From assembly GCA_902543295.1 (NCBI GenBank), contig CACBXW010000002.1:57501-121500 (forward strand): a stretch of 64,000 nt of DNA. The letters are read 5' to 3'. The DNA comes from an uncultured Pelagibacteraceae bacterium (lineage in GTDB: Bacteria; Pseudomonadota; Alphaproteobacteria; Pelagibacterales; Pelagibacteraceae). The notes beneath the pieces are model-generated. The model made no database searches, was not told where the DNA came from, and saw only the letters and a program-made list of their open reading frames with translations. The translations under genes were made by a program, and so were the position numbers. Below, in pieces: positions 29,699 to 37,935 of the stretch; position 1 is the stretch's first letter; every line of letters starts with the position of its first letter.

Positions 29699-31024
29699 AT
29701 GAAAAATGAAGTGCTAATTACTAGTATAATTAAAAATTTTAATAAAAAAATTCGTGTTAGTGGTGACAAAAGTATTTCAATTAGATGCGTGCTACTTGCA
29801 TCACAAGCAATTGGAAAGTCAAAAATATATAATTTATTAGAATCTGAAGATGTTATATCTGCTTTAAAATGCATAAAAAAATTAGGAATAAATTATAAAA
29901 AAAATACAAATTTCTACGAGATTGAAGGATTAGGTTTAGAAGGTTACAAAACAGAAGGTAATATTAAACTTGATGCTGGAAATTCTGGAACCCTTGCAAG
30001 GCTTATTTTGGGTCTTTTGGTAAATTCAAAGCATAAAATAAAAATTTCTGGAGATAAAAGTTTATCAAAAAGGGATTTTTCTAGAGTAACTGAGCCTTTA
30101 AAAGAATTTGGTGTACGAATTACTTCTAAAAAAAAAATGTTACCGGTTGAAATAGCTGGTTCTAATTTTTTAAGACCTATAAAATATATTGAAAAACTTG
30201 GAAGCGCACAATGTAAAAGCACTGTGATGTTAGCAGCAATTAAAACTCCTGGTATTACTAAAATTAAAGCACTTAAGTCAAGGAATCACACTGAGCTCTT
30301 TTTTAAGAACCTAAAGATACCAATAAAAATAGTATCTAATGGAAAATTTGACTTCATCGATATTGAAGGTCAATATAATTACTCGGGTTTCACTTATAAA
30401 GTTCCTGGTGATATTAGTTCGGCGTCTTTTTTTTTAGTACTAACTTTATTGTCAAAAAATTCAAAGTTATTAATTAAGGGTGTTAATATAAACAAGTCAA
30501 GGTTAGGTATCGTTAAAATTTTGAATCGAATGAATGCAAATATAATACTTAAAAATAAAAAAATATATAAAGGTGAGGCTATTTCAGACATACTAGTTAA
30601 TAGTAAAAAAAATCTTAAAGCTATTAAATGTCCAGCATCATTTAATAGTTCTGCCATTGATGAATTTTTAGTAATTTTTCTTGTGGCTGCAAAAGCAAAA
30701 GGTATTTCTACATTTAAAAACTTAGGAGAACTTAATAAAAAAGAAAGTCCCAGACTTGAAATAGGAATAAGTTTTTTAAAAAAAATTGGTATTAAAGTTG
30801 TAAGAAAAGGAAATGATATAAATATTTATGGAAATCCAAGTTTGAATTTAAGTGGAAACTATACTGTAAAAAACTTTAAAAAAGATCATAGGGTTTTTAT
30901 GATGTCATGTATTGCTGCTTTAACCCTGGGAGGAAATTGGAAAATTAATGATAAGGACTCAGTAAAAACTTCTTTCCCTGAGTTTTTTAATATTATAAAT
31001 CAACTAGGTGCAAAGTTATATTGA
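29699..31024 (+). CDS. aroA: 3-phosphoshikimate 1-carboxyvinyltransferase
   Basis: EPSP synthase of the shikimate pathway. The 441-aa protein has SGDKSISIRCVLLASQAIGKS near the N-terminus (substrate-binding Lys-Ser), LDAGNSGTLARLILGLL (PEP site; family LGNAGTA/S), and the DHRVFMMSCIAALTL region near the C-terminus. Motifs fit the class II-like alphaproteobacterial type. It is followed by cmk with a 4-nt TTGA overlap, and aroA-cmk-rpsA is a common bacterial order. Confidence 0.94.
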   Translation: MKNEVLITSIIKNFNKKIRVSGDKSISIRCVLLASQAIGKSKIYNLLESEDVISALKCIKKLGINYKKNTNFYEIEGLGLEGYKTEGNIKLDAGNSGTLARLILGLLVNSKHKIKISGDKSLSKRDFSRVTEPLKEFGVRITSKKKMLPVEIAGSNFLRPIKYIEKLGSAQCKSTVMLAAIKTPGITKIKALKSRNHTELFFKNLKIPIKIVSNGKFDFIDIEGQYNYSGFTYKVPGDISSASFFLVLTLLSKNSKLLIKGVNINKSRLGIVKILNRMNANIILKNKKIYKGEAISDILVNSKKNLKAIKCPASFNSSAIDEFLVIFLVAAKAKGISTFKNLGELNKKESPRLEIGISFLKKIGIKVVRKGNDINIYGNPSLNLSGNYTVKNFKKDHRVFMMSCIAALTLGGNWKINDKDSVKTSFPEFFNIINQLGAKLY

Positions 31025-31674
31025 AAAAAAGAAAAAACATAATTACAGTTGCAATAGATTCGCCCGCAGCAGCGGGCGCAGGTACCCAAGCAAGATATAT
31101 TGCAAAACATTATAATCTTTTATATTTAGATACAGGTAAAATTTATCGTTTAATTGGTAAATTAAGGATTAAGTATTTTGAAAAATTCTCTTATAAATTC
31201 ATAAAAAAAAAAATAGACAAAATTAATATAAATATATTGGATGATAGTGCTCTGTTATCAAATGATATTGCAATTTCAGCATCTATAGTAGCAAAAGATA
31301 ATAAAATCAGAAAAATTGTAAAAAATTTTCAGTATAAATGTGCTTATAATCCTCCAAAAAGATTTTCAGGATCCGTTTTGGACGGAAGGGACATTACATC
31401 TGTAATAATGAAAGATGCTATGTTTAAATTTTATATAACAGCAAATATAAAAATTAGAGCCAAAAGGAGATTTCTTGAATTTAAAAAACTAAAAAAAAAA
31501 ATTACATATAATGAAGTTCTAAAAAGCTTAAAAAATAGGGATTATTTAGACAAAAGTAGAAAATATAGTCCACTAAAAAAAACTAAAGATTCAATCTTGA
31601 TTAATACTTCTAAATTAAGTAAGAAAGCGTGCTTTATGAAAATAAAATCGATAATAGATAAGAAACTAATTTAA
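31021..31674 (+). CDS. cmk: cytidylate kinase with altered P-loop
   Basis: Identified as CMP/dCMP kinase by position between aroA and rpsA and by YLDTGKIYR (family DTGAMYR), SGSVLDGRDITSVI and the lid region IRAKRRFLEFK. However, the P-loop expected as DGPSGAGKGT reads DSPAAAGAGT (13-22): the catalytic lysine is Ala20 and the first glycine is Ser14. The rest of the fold looks intact at 217 aa, so this is not decay. Either another basic residue compensates or activity is changed. The start is a TTG that overlaps the aroA stop; no nearer ATG would keep the beta-1 strand. Confidence 0.88.
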   Translation: MKKRKNIITVAIDSPAAAGAGTQARYIAKHYNLLYLDTGKIYRLIGKLRIKYFEKFSYKFIKKKIDKININILDDSALLSNDIAISASIVAKDNKIRKIVKNFQYKCAYNPPKRFSGSVLDGRDITSVIMKDAMFKFYITANIKIRAKRRFLEFKKLKKKITYNEVLKSLKNRDYLDKSRKYSPLKKTKDSILINTSKLSKKACFMKIKSIIDKKLI

Positions 31675-33411
31675 ATGGAAATTTATAAGGATTTAAAATC
31701 ACCAGTAAATCAACAATTTGAGAAACTTTTAAATTCGCAGTTATCAAAGAATAAAATAGAGGAAGGTAAAATTATCGAAGGTAAAATAACAAAGATCACA
31801 GAAAAATTTGTTTTTATATTTATACCTGGATTAAAAAGTGAACCAATTGTTGATATAAATGAATTAAAAATAATTGGTCTTAAAGATAGACTATCAGTTG
31901 GAGAAAGCGTCCCTGTTTTATTAGAAAAAATTGAGGATAAGAATGGCGAAGTAATTGTATCAGCAATAAAAGCACAAAAAATTAAAGGTTGGTATGAATT
32001 AGAAAAAGCTTACGAAAGTAATAGCTCTATAATAGGAAAAATAACGAGCAAATGTAAAGGTGGAGTAATAGTTGAGCATAAAGATACAGGTTCTTTAATG
32101 TTTTGTCCCGGATCACAAATCAGTGATAAACCTTTAAAAAATATAGATCACTTAATAGGAGTAGAGCAAAAGTTCGCAATTATAAAATTAGACAAAATTA
32201 GAGGTAATGCATGCGTTTCTAGAAGACAAATAGTTTCTTCTAATAAAAGAGAAGATAAGGCAAAAATTATTGAAAAATTTAATGTAGGAGATGTCATCAA
32301 AGATGCAGTTGTAAAGGGTTACTCTTCTTTTGGTTGTTTCTTTGAAGTCAACAACGAAATTGATGTTTTAGTTCATCTACAAGAAATTTCCTATTCCAGG
32401 GTAAATCATCCTGATGAAATCTTTAATGTCGGTGAAAAACATGATCTTAAAGTAATATCTATAGATAAAGAAAAATTGCAGATTGGATGTTCTATAAAAC
32501 AGCTATCACCAGATCCTTTTGAGCATATTAGCAATTATGAGATAGGAAAAAAATATAAAGTAAAAGTAGATAAGATAACTGATTATGGCTGTTTCTGCTC
32601 TTTAGAGCCTGGATTGAGTACTCTTCTTCACAGCAGTGAAATGAGCTGGACAAAAAGAAATATTATTCCAAAAAAATTATTCAAAATTGGGGACATGATA
32701 GATTGCGTGATAACGGAGATTGATAAAGATAAGCGACGAATAGCTATTTCGCATAAGCTAACAATAGAAAACCCATACGAAACATTGGCTGATAAATATC
32801 CTGCAGGAAGTGAAATAAGTGGAGTTGTATCTAGCTCAAATGATTATGCATTATATGTAAAACTTGATGGATTTGAAATTGAAGGTTTTCTCCACGCAAA
32901 TGACCTAAGCTATACTGGTAATCCAGATAATGAATTAAAAAATTACAAAAAAGGAGATAAATTAAAAGTTAAAGTTTTAGAAATCAAAAAAGAGGATCAA
33001 AAAGTAAGAGTAGGACTAAAACAGATTGGAGTTGATCCATTTGACTGGTTCAAAAATAAACAAATAAACGATATCATAACAGTTAAGGTATTATCTACAG
33101 ATAATAAAGGAATATTTGTTAAACCAGAAGGTTGTGACTTAGAATTTTTGATAAAAAAGTCAAATATAGCTGTGAATGCATCTGACGCAAGACCATCAAG
33201 GTTTGTTGGAGGTGAAAGAATAGATGCTGCAATTTCCGAAATAAATATAGAGAAGAGAAAAGTTAATTTAAGTATAAAGTTACTAGAAGAATTACAAAAT
33301 AAAGAGGCAGTAACAAAATTTTCAAGCCCTTTAAGTGGAAAAAATCTTCCGTTTTCATCTTTATCTGAAAAGTTAAGTGATAAGAAAAATAATGATAAAG
33401 ATAAAGAGTAA
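31675..33411 (+). CDS. rpsA: 30S ribosomal protein S1
   Basis: S1 binds mRNA and helps start translation on weak ribosome binding sites. The 578-aa protein (E. coli 557) is built of about six S1 repeats spread over residues 30-535, with recognisable strand patterns such as GDVIKDAVVKGYSSFGCFFE, GKKYKVKVDKITDYGCF and GSEISGVVSSSNDYALYVKL. The C-terminal tail is lysine- and aspartate-rich. It directly follows the cmk stop. Most genes here lack a strong Shine-Dalgarno, which fits dependence on S1. Confidence 0.95.
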   Translation: MEIYKDLKSPVNQQFEKLLNSQLSKNKIEEGKIIEGKITKITEKFVFIFIPGLKSEPIVDINELKIIGLKDRLSVGESVPVLLEKIEDKNGEVIVSAIKAQKIKGWYELEKAYESNSSIIGKITSKCKGGVIVEHKDTGSLMFCPGSQISDKPLKNIDHLIGVEQKFAIIKLDKIRGNACVSRRQIVSSNKREDKAKIIEKFNVGDVIKDAVVKGYSSFGCFFEVNNEIDVLVHLQEISYSRVNHPDEIFNVGEKHDLKVISIDKEKLQIGCSIKQLSPDPFEHISNYEIGKKYKVKVDKITDYGCFCSLEPGLSTLLHSSEMSWTKRNIIPKKLFKIGDMIDCVITEIDKDKRRIAISHKLTIENPYETLADKYPAGSEISGVVSSSNDYALYVKLDGFEIEGFLHANDLSYTGNPDNELKNYKKGDKLKVKVLEIKKEDQKVRVGLKQIGVDPFDWFKNKQINDIITVKVLSTDNKGIFVKPEGCDLEFLIKKSNIAVNASDARPSRFVGGERIDAAISEINIEKRKVNLSIKLLEELQNKEAVTKFSSPLSGKNLPFSSLSEKLSDKKNNDKDKE

Positions 33412-33415
33412 ATAA

Positions 33416-33706
33416 TTGTCTATAAAGAAATCAGACCTTCTAAATAAATTTTCAGATAATTACCCAAGTTTTTTAAAAAAAGACTTAAAGAAATTCGTTG
33501 ATATAATTCTATCAGAGATGAGAAATTCATTAAGAAGACATGAAAGAGTTGAACTAAGAGATATATTTTCAATCGAGCCTAGATTACAGAGAGCTAGATT
33601 TGCTCGTAACCCAAAAACAAATGAAAAAATCTATATTGAAGAAAAATATTCTTTAATATTGAAAACTTCTAAGTTTTGGACAAAAAAAATAAATGAAGAA
33701 AAATAA
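33416..33706 (+). CDS. ihfB: integration host factor/HU family protein, beta-type
   Basis: A 96-aa DNA-bending protein. It follows rpsA, the usual place of ihfB. The pattern KKSDLLNKFSDNYPSFLKKD, then RHERVELRDIFSIEPR, then the DNA-intercalating arm ARFARNPKTNEKI (family GRNPKTGE with the tip proline) fits IHF-beta. The start is TTG at 33416; the alignment to IHF-beta begins exactly there and no ATG is available. It overlaps pyrF by 14 nt. Confidence 0.88.
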   Translation: MSIKKSDLLNKFSDNYPSFLKKDLKKFVDIILSEMRNSLRRHERVELRDIFSIEPRLQRARFARNPKTNEKIYIEEKYSLILKTSKFWTKKINEEK

Positions 33707-34367
33707 AATATTTGTTGCTTGTGACTCTAATAATGTCCAAAAAGTAAGAAAAATTATTAGGGAAACTAGAAATAGTAAAATTGCTATTGGATATAAATTT
33801 GGTTTAGAATTCTTGAATTCAAGAAATGGAAGAAATTTTATCGCAAACTTAAAAAATGAAACTACATTTGGTGATTACAAAATAAATGATATTCCCAATA
33901 CATGTGCAAATACAATTAAATCTATTAAAGATTTAAAATTTAATTATGTAACAATACACATAAGTTCAGGATTAAATGCACTAAAAGCAGCAAAAAGATT
34001 TGCAGGCAATACAAAACTAGTTGGTGTTACAATTTTAACTTCATTAGACAATAAATCTTTGAAAGCAATTGGATTTAATAAAAATGTGAAAAAATTAGTA
34101 CTTCATCAAGCTAAGTTAGCAAATAAAGCAAAATTAGATGGTATAGTATGTAGTGCTCAGGAGGTAAATACAGTAAAAACGGTCTTCAAAAAAGAGATTA
34201 TAACTCCTGGAATAAGATTTAACTCTGAGGCGAATGATCAAAAGAGAATTCAAACTCCTAAGCAAGCTTATGAAAATGGTGCTGATTGGCTTGTAATAGG
34301 AAGAAACATTACAAAAGGCAACATTAAGAAAAATATTCAAAAACTAATAGATCACTTAAATCAATGA
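33693..34367 (+). CDS. pyrF: orotidine 5'-phosphate decarboxylase
   Basis: Last step of UMP synthesis. The 224-aa TIM-barrel protein retains the catalytic set: Lys in IGYKFG, and Asp-Lys-Asp in FGDYKINDIPNT (family LDLKxHDIPNT). The C-terminal phosphate-binding segments ITPGIR and WLVIGRNITKG are present. It begins inside the end of ihfB and its stop overlaps trpF by 4 nt, so it is in the same run. Confidence 0.93.
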   Translation: MKKNKIFVACDSNNVQKVRKIIRETRNSKIAIGYKFGLEFLNSRNGRNFIANLKNETTFGDYKINDIPNTCANTIKSIKDLKFNYVTIHISSGLNALKAAKRFAGNTKLVGVTILTSLDNKSLKAIGFNKNVKKLVLHQAKLANKAKLDGIVCSAQEVNTVKTVFKKEIITPGIRFNSEANDQKRIQTPKQAYENGADWLVIGRNITKGNIKKNIQKLIDHLNQ

Positions 34368-34981
34368 GTAAAGGATTAAAGATTTGTGGAGTTTCTGATC
34401 CTATAGTTTTAAATTATATTTTAAACCATCCTCACCCACCCAATTTTATAGGCTTCATAACCAATTATGAAAAAAGTAAAAGATTTGTTAATTACGAAAA
34501 ATTGAGAGAATTAACCAATGTTAATAAAAAGCAAATTAATTTTACCTCTGTACTTGTGGATCCAAGTAACTCAATTTTAGAAAAAATTAGTGATATAAAT
34601 TTTGATTATTATCAACTTTATGATGTGGATCCTGAAAGAACAAAAACAATTAAATTTAAATATAATATTAAAATAATAACTGCAATTACAATTTCAGGAA
34701 AAGAAGATGTGATTAGATATAAAGACTATTCTGGGATTTCAGACATAATCTTGTTTGACTCAAAAGGTTATGAAAAATCTGAAAGCTTCGATCATAGCTT
34801 GCTAGATAAATTACCAAATGATTTAAATAAAATGATTGCTGGAGATATACAAATAGATGATATTATAAATTTTAAATACAAAGACTTTATTATAGACATA
34901 AGTGGATCTCTAGAGGATGAAAAAGGAAAAAAAGATATAAATAAAATAAATAAATTGTTAAATTTATATAAAAAATTATGA
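34364..34981 (+). CDS. trpF: phosphoribosylanthranilate isomerase-like protein
   Basis: Placed as TrpF by synteny (before trpB and trpA) and by the start LKICGVSDP, which carries the general-base cysteine (Cys8), and LFDS, which carries the general-acid aspartate (Asp132). The sequence is otherwise divergent: the glycine-rich phosphate loop that normally follows (GGxGxxFDW) reads KGYEKSESFDH, LAGGL reads IAGDI, and VQLHG reads YQLYD. At 205 aa it is of normal length. It may still isomerise PRA with altered loops, or act on something else. Overlaps with both neighbours by 4 nt indicate tight coupling. Confidence 0.78.
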   Translation: MSKGLKICGVSDPIVLNYILNHPHPPNFIGFITNYEKSKRFVNYEKLRELTNVNKKQINFTSVLVDPSNSILEKISDINFDYYQLYDVDPERTKTIKFKYNIKIITAITISGKEDVIRYKDYSGISDIILFDSKGYEKSESFDHSLLDKLPNDLNKMIAGDIQIDDIINFKYKDFIIDISGSLEDEKGKKDINKINKLLNLYKKL

Positions 34982-36222
34982 AACTTAGAAAAAATATACC
35001 TTTAATTGATCAGGTAAATAAATTTGGATTTTGGGGAGGAAAGTTTGGAGGAAACTTTGTACCTGAAACATTGAAAAAACCTATAGAAGATTTAGAAATT
35101 TTATTCGGTAAACTTAAAAAAGATAAAAGGTTTATAGAAGAAAGAGATAAATACTTTAAAAATTGGGTTGGTGCTCCTACTCGTTTCATAAAGTTAAAAA
35201 ATCTGACAAATCATGTTGGAGGAGCTCAAATTTGGTCTAAGGTTGTATCAGACGCAAATGGAGGAGCGCACAAAATATACAATGCTACTGTACATTGTCT
35301 GCTTGCCAGAAGATCTGGTAAAAAATTTATAATTGGGGATACTGGCGCTGGTTATGCAGGTAAAATGTTAAGTATGGCTGCTAAAAAATTTGGGTTAAAA
35401 TGCAAGATTTTCATGGGTGCAAAAGATATTGCAAGACAACAACCTAACGTAAAAGCTATGAAAAAAAATGGCGCTGAAGTAATACCTGTATACTCAGGAA
35501 GTCAAACACTTGTTGATGCTGTTTCTGAATGTATGAGATTCTGGGTTGCCAATTGTGACACGACAGCAATGTGTGTTGGAAGCACAGTAGGACCATCTGT
35601 ATTTGTTCGTATTTGTGGATGGAGTACCAGTCAAATTTCAAGAGAGTTAAAAGTACAATTAATTGAGGAATTTGGATCAATACCAAAAAAACTAAAACTT
35701 TATAATTGCGTTGGTGGTGGAAGCTCAAGTTTTGGATTTTGGAATGAATTTATGGATTATGATAAAAAACAGTGCGAATTTATTGGTGTGGAAGCTGGTG
35801 GACCAGCAAAAAGTAAAAAGCATGCGGCACCTTTAACTTATGGTTCAAAAATTGGAATCCTCCACGGTGCATTACAATATGTAAATCAGAATTCAGATGG
35901 GCAAATAGAGGAAACAGCTTCTATTTCTGCCGGACTTGATTATCCTGGAATATCTCCGCTTCACTGTTTTTTAAAAGATACGAAACGTGCAAGATACACT
36001 GCAGCAAGCGATGAAGATGCTTTAAGCGCCTTTAAAACTGTTACTAAGTTTGAAAAACTAAGACCTTCTCTTGAACCAAGTCATGCTTTTTCAGTTGCAA
36101 TAAAAGAAGCAAAAAAATTAACAAAAGATACTATAGTGGTAGTTAATAGTTGCGGTGATGCATATAAAGATAAAGAAATTTTAAAAAAAAGATTGGGAAA
36201 AAAGTATGTTAAACCCAATTAG
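34978..36222 (+). CDS. trpB: tryptophan synthase beta subunit-like protein, divergent
   Basis: The PLP enzyme that joins indole to serine. The 414-aa protein has the beta-subunit start pattern (KFGGNFVPETL), PLP lysine Lys99 in GGAHKIYN, GAKDIARQQPN, the phosphate cup in VGGGSSSFG, and DGQIEETASISAGLDYPG. Several otherwise near-invariant positions are changed: catalytic Glu109 (Salmonella numbering) is Asp121 in GDTGAG, the following QHG is YAG, the KRED stretch is lost, GGGSNAIG is GGGSSSFG, and the Ser377 position in LSGRGDKD reads Cys in SCGDAYKD. The alignment around Lys99-Asp121 is gapless, so the changes are real. It is fold-level TrpB with uncertain catalysis. Confidence 0.82.
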   Translation: MKLRKNIPLIDQVNKFGFWGGKFGGNFVPETLKKPIEDLEILFGKLKKDKRFIEERDKYFKNWVGAPTRFIKLKNLTNHVGGAQIWSKVVSDANGGAHKIYNATVHCLLARRSGKKFIIGDTGAGYAGKMLSMAAKKFGLKCKIFMGAKDIARQQPNVKAMKKNGAEVIPVYSGSQTLVDAVSECMRFWVANCDTTAMCVGSTVGPSVFVRICGWSTSQISRELKVQLIEEFGSIPKKLKLYNCVGGGSSSFGFWNEFMDYDKKQCEFIGVEAGGPAKSKKHAAPLTYGSKIGILHGALQYVNQNSDGQIEETASISAGLDYPGISPLHCFLKDTKRARYTAASDEDALSAFKTVTKFEKLRPSLEPSHAFSVAIKEAKKLTKDTIVVVNSCGDAYKDKEILKKRLGKKYVKPN

Positions 36223-37006
36223 TCTTGCTTTTAAAAAAGCAAAACAAGAAAATAGAGCTGCTCTATTAACTTATACCGTTGCGGGCGATAGCTCAAAAAA
36301 ACAATCTTTAGATATACTAAAATCAATTTCAAAAAGTGCTGATATTTTAGAATTAGGTGTACCACACAACACTCCTGTGGCGGATGGTAGTCAAATCCAA
36401 ACAAGTGCATATAGAGCGATAAAAAATGGAATTAAAATGAATGATATTTTTAATATAGTAAAAGAATTTAAAAAATTTGATAAAAATAAACCAATTATAC
36501 TTATGGGTTATTTTAATATGATTTTTCAATATGGTGAAAATAGATTTTTAAACAAATGTAATTCTTCAGGTGTAAATGGATTAATAGTTGTAGATTTACC
36601 TTGGCCAGAAAACACGGATTTTGCAAAAAAATGTAAAAAAAAATCTATTTATTTTATTCAACTTTTATCTCCAACAACAACGAAAAAAAGGTTAAAAAAA
36701 ATTATAAGAGACTCTCACCCAATGAATTATTTTATTTCAATGCTGAGCACAACAGGTGGTAAACTAAAAGTATCACCAAAAAGTATACTTAAAAATTACA
36801 CCAAAATAAAAAAAATTAACCCGAAAAAAGAAATTGTTATTGGTTTTGGAATCACAGAAAAATCGATTGGTAAACTCAAATCAGCAGATGGATTAGTTGT
36901 TGGAAGCGCTATTTGTAAGGAAATTACCAACAGTTTAAGGCATAGACAAAATCCTGTCACAAATGTAAGTAAGCTAGTAAAAAAATTAAAAAGTAAAATT
37001 CTATGA
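36206..37006 (+). CDS. trpA: tryptophan synthase alpha subunit-like protein, divergent
   Basis: TrpA splits indole-3-glycerol phosphate to indole. The 266-aa TIM barrel keeps the catalytic Glu49 (ILELGVP) and Asp60 (VADG), Tyr175, and the phosphate sites GFGI and GSAI. The loop usually read PFSDP is PHNTP (53-57; Asp56 to Thr), YNPI is FNMI, and loop 6 SRAGVTG is SMLSTTG with GK after it. Retained phosphate and acid-base residues with altered aglycone and subunit-contact loops parallel the changes in TrpB. It overlaps trpB by 17 nt and accD by 4 nt. Confidence 0.85.
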   Translation: MLNPISLAFKKAKQENRAALLTYTVAGDSSKKQSLDILKSISKSADILELGVPHNTPVADGSQIQTSAYRAIKNGIKMNDIFNIVKEFKKFDKNKPIILMGYFNMIFQYGENRFLNKCNSSGVNGLIVVDLPWPENTDFAKKCKKKSIYFIQLLSPTTTKKRLKKIIRDSHPMNYFISMLSTTGGKLKVSPKSILKNYTKIKKINPKKEIVIGFGITEKSIGKLKSADGLVVGSAICKEITNSLRHRQNPVTNVSKLVKKLKSKIL

Positions 37007-37935
37007 ACTGGATTACAAAAGCTTTAAGTTTTGGTGAGAAAATTAAAAAAGTTTTAAAAAAAAGACCATCAAAAGAGGACATAGCAAACTCAGACTGGAC
37101 TAGTTGTTGCAAAGGCCCAATATTAAAAAAAGATCTTGAAGAAAATTTATGGGTTTGCAACTTGTGTGGAAAACATCATAGAATTAATTGTCGACAAAGA
37201 TTTGATATTATTTTTGGAAGAAATGCTTACGAAACACTTGATACACCAACTCCTGCAGAAGATCCCCTTGGATGGGTAGATACAAAATCTTACAAAGATA
37301 GACTGAAATCTGCACGAAAGAAAACCAATCAAAATTCAGCAGTGATGATTGCTAAAGGAAGCATAAATGGAGTCGAAGTTACAGCTGGAGCGATAAATTT
37401 TGAGTTTATTGGTGGTTCTGTTGGAGCTGCAGAAGGTGAAGCAATTATTTATGGTGTTCAACACGCTATTGATAATCAAACACCATTTGTTTTCTTTCCT
37501 TGTGGAGGTGGACAAAGAATGTTTGAGTCTCCTATCGCGCTTGCAAATATGACGAGAACCACTCTTGCTATTAATGAACTTAAAAAAAATAATCTCCCCT
37601 ATTTAGTCTGTTTTACTGATCCTACCGCTGGGGGAATTACAGCATCATTTGCAATGTTAGGGGACATTCATTTTGCTGAACCAGGTTGTTTGATAGCCTT
37701 TGCGGGAAAAAGAGTTATTCAAGCAACAGTTAAGGAGGAGCTTAGTTCTGACTTCCAAACCTCTGAGTTCGTTGAAAAGCATGGATTTGTAGACAGAATT
37801 GTTGAACGAAAAGATTTAAAAACAGAAATAAGCTTACTATTATCAATATTGTTAAAAAAAGATAACGCGGTAAATGAAAAGCAAATAAATGAAACTTCAG
37901 ACAATATTGAACCGCTTGCAAAAGCTGCATCCTAA
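37003..37935 (+). CDS. accD: acetyl-CoA carboxylase carboxyltransferase subunit beta
   Basis: Partner of AccA. The 310-aa protein has the crotonase-like carboxyltransferase fold (AGAINFEFIGGSVGAAEGE, PTAGGITASFAMLGD, IAFAGKRVIQ). The N-terminal zinc ribbon is atypical: the family has CxxC-x15-CxxC, but here the first pair is an adjacent Cys35-Cys36 with Thr33 at the position of the first ligand, while CNLC (52-55) is normal. The zinc site may use Cys35 or be weakened. It sits in the standard trpA-accD-folC order and overlaps folC by 47 nt. Confidence 0.94.
   Translation: MNWITKALSFGEKIKKVLKKRPSKEDIANSDWTSCCKGPILKKDLEENLWVCNLCGKHHRINCRQRFDIIFGRNAYETLDTPTPAEDPLGWVDTKSYKDRLKSARKKTNQNSAVMIAKGSINGVEVTAGAINFEFIGGSVGAAEGEAIIYGVQHAIDNQTPFVFFPCGGGQRMFESPIALANMTRTTLAINELKKNNLPYLVCFTDPTAGGITASFAMLGDIHFAEPGCLIAFAGKRVIQATVKEELSSDFQTSEFVEKHGFVDRIVERKDLKTEISLLLSILLKKDNAVNEKQINETSDNIEPLAKAAS

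Noticed and set aside
37719..37930. Two antisense ORFs of 61-62 aa over the accD end
   Set aside because: Shadow frames of accD; no RBS or recognisable protein pattern.
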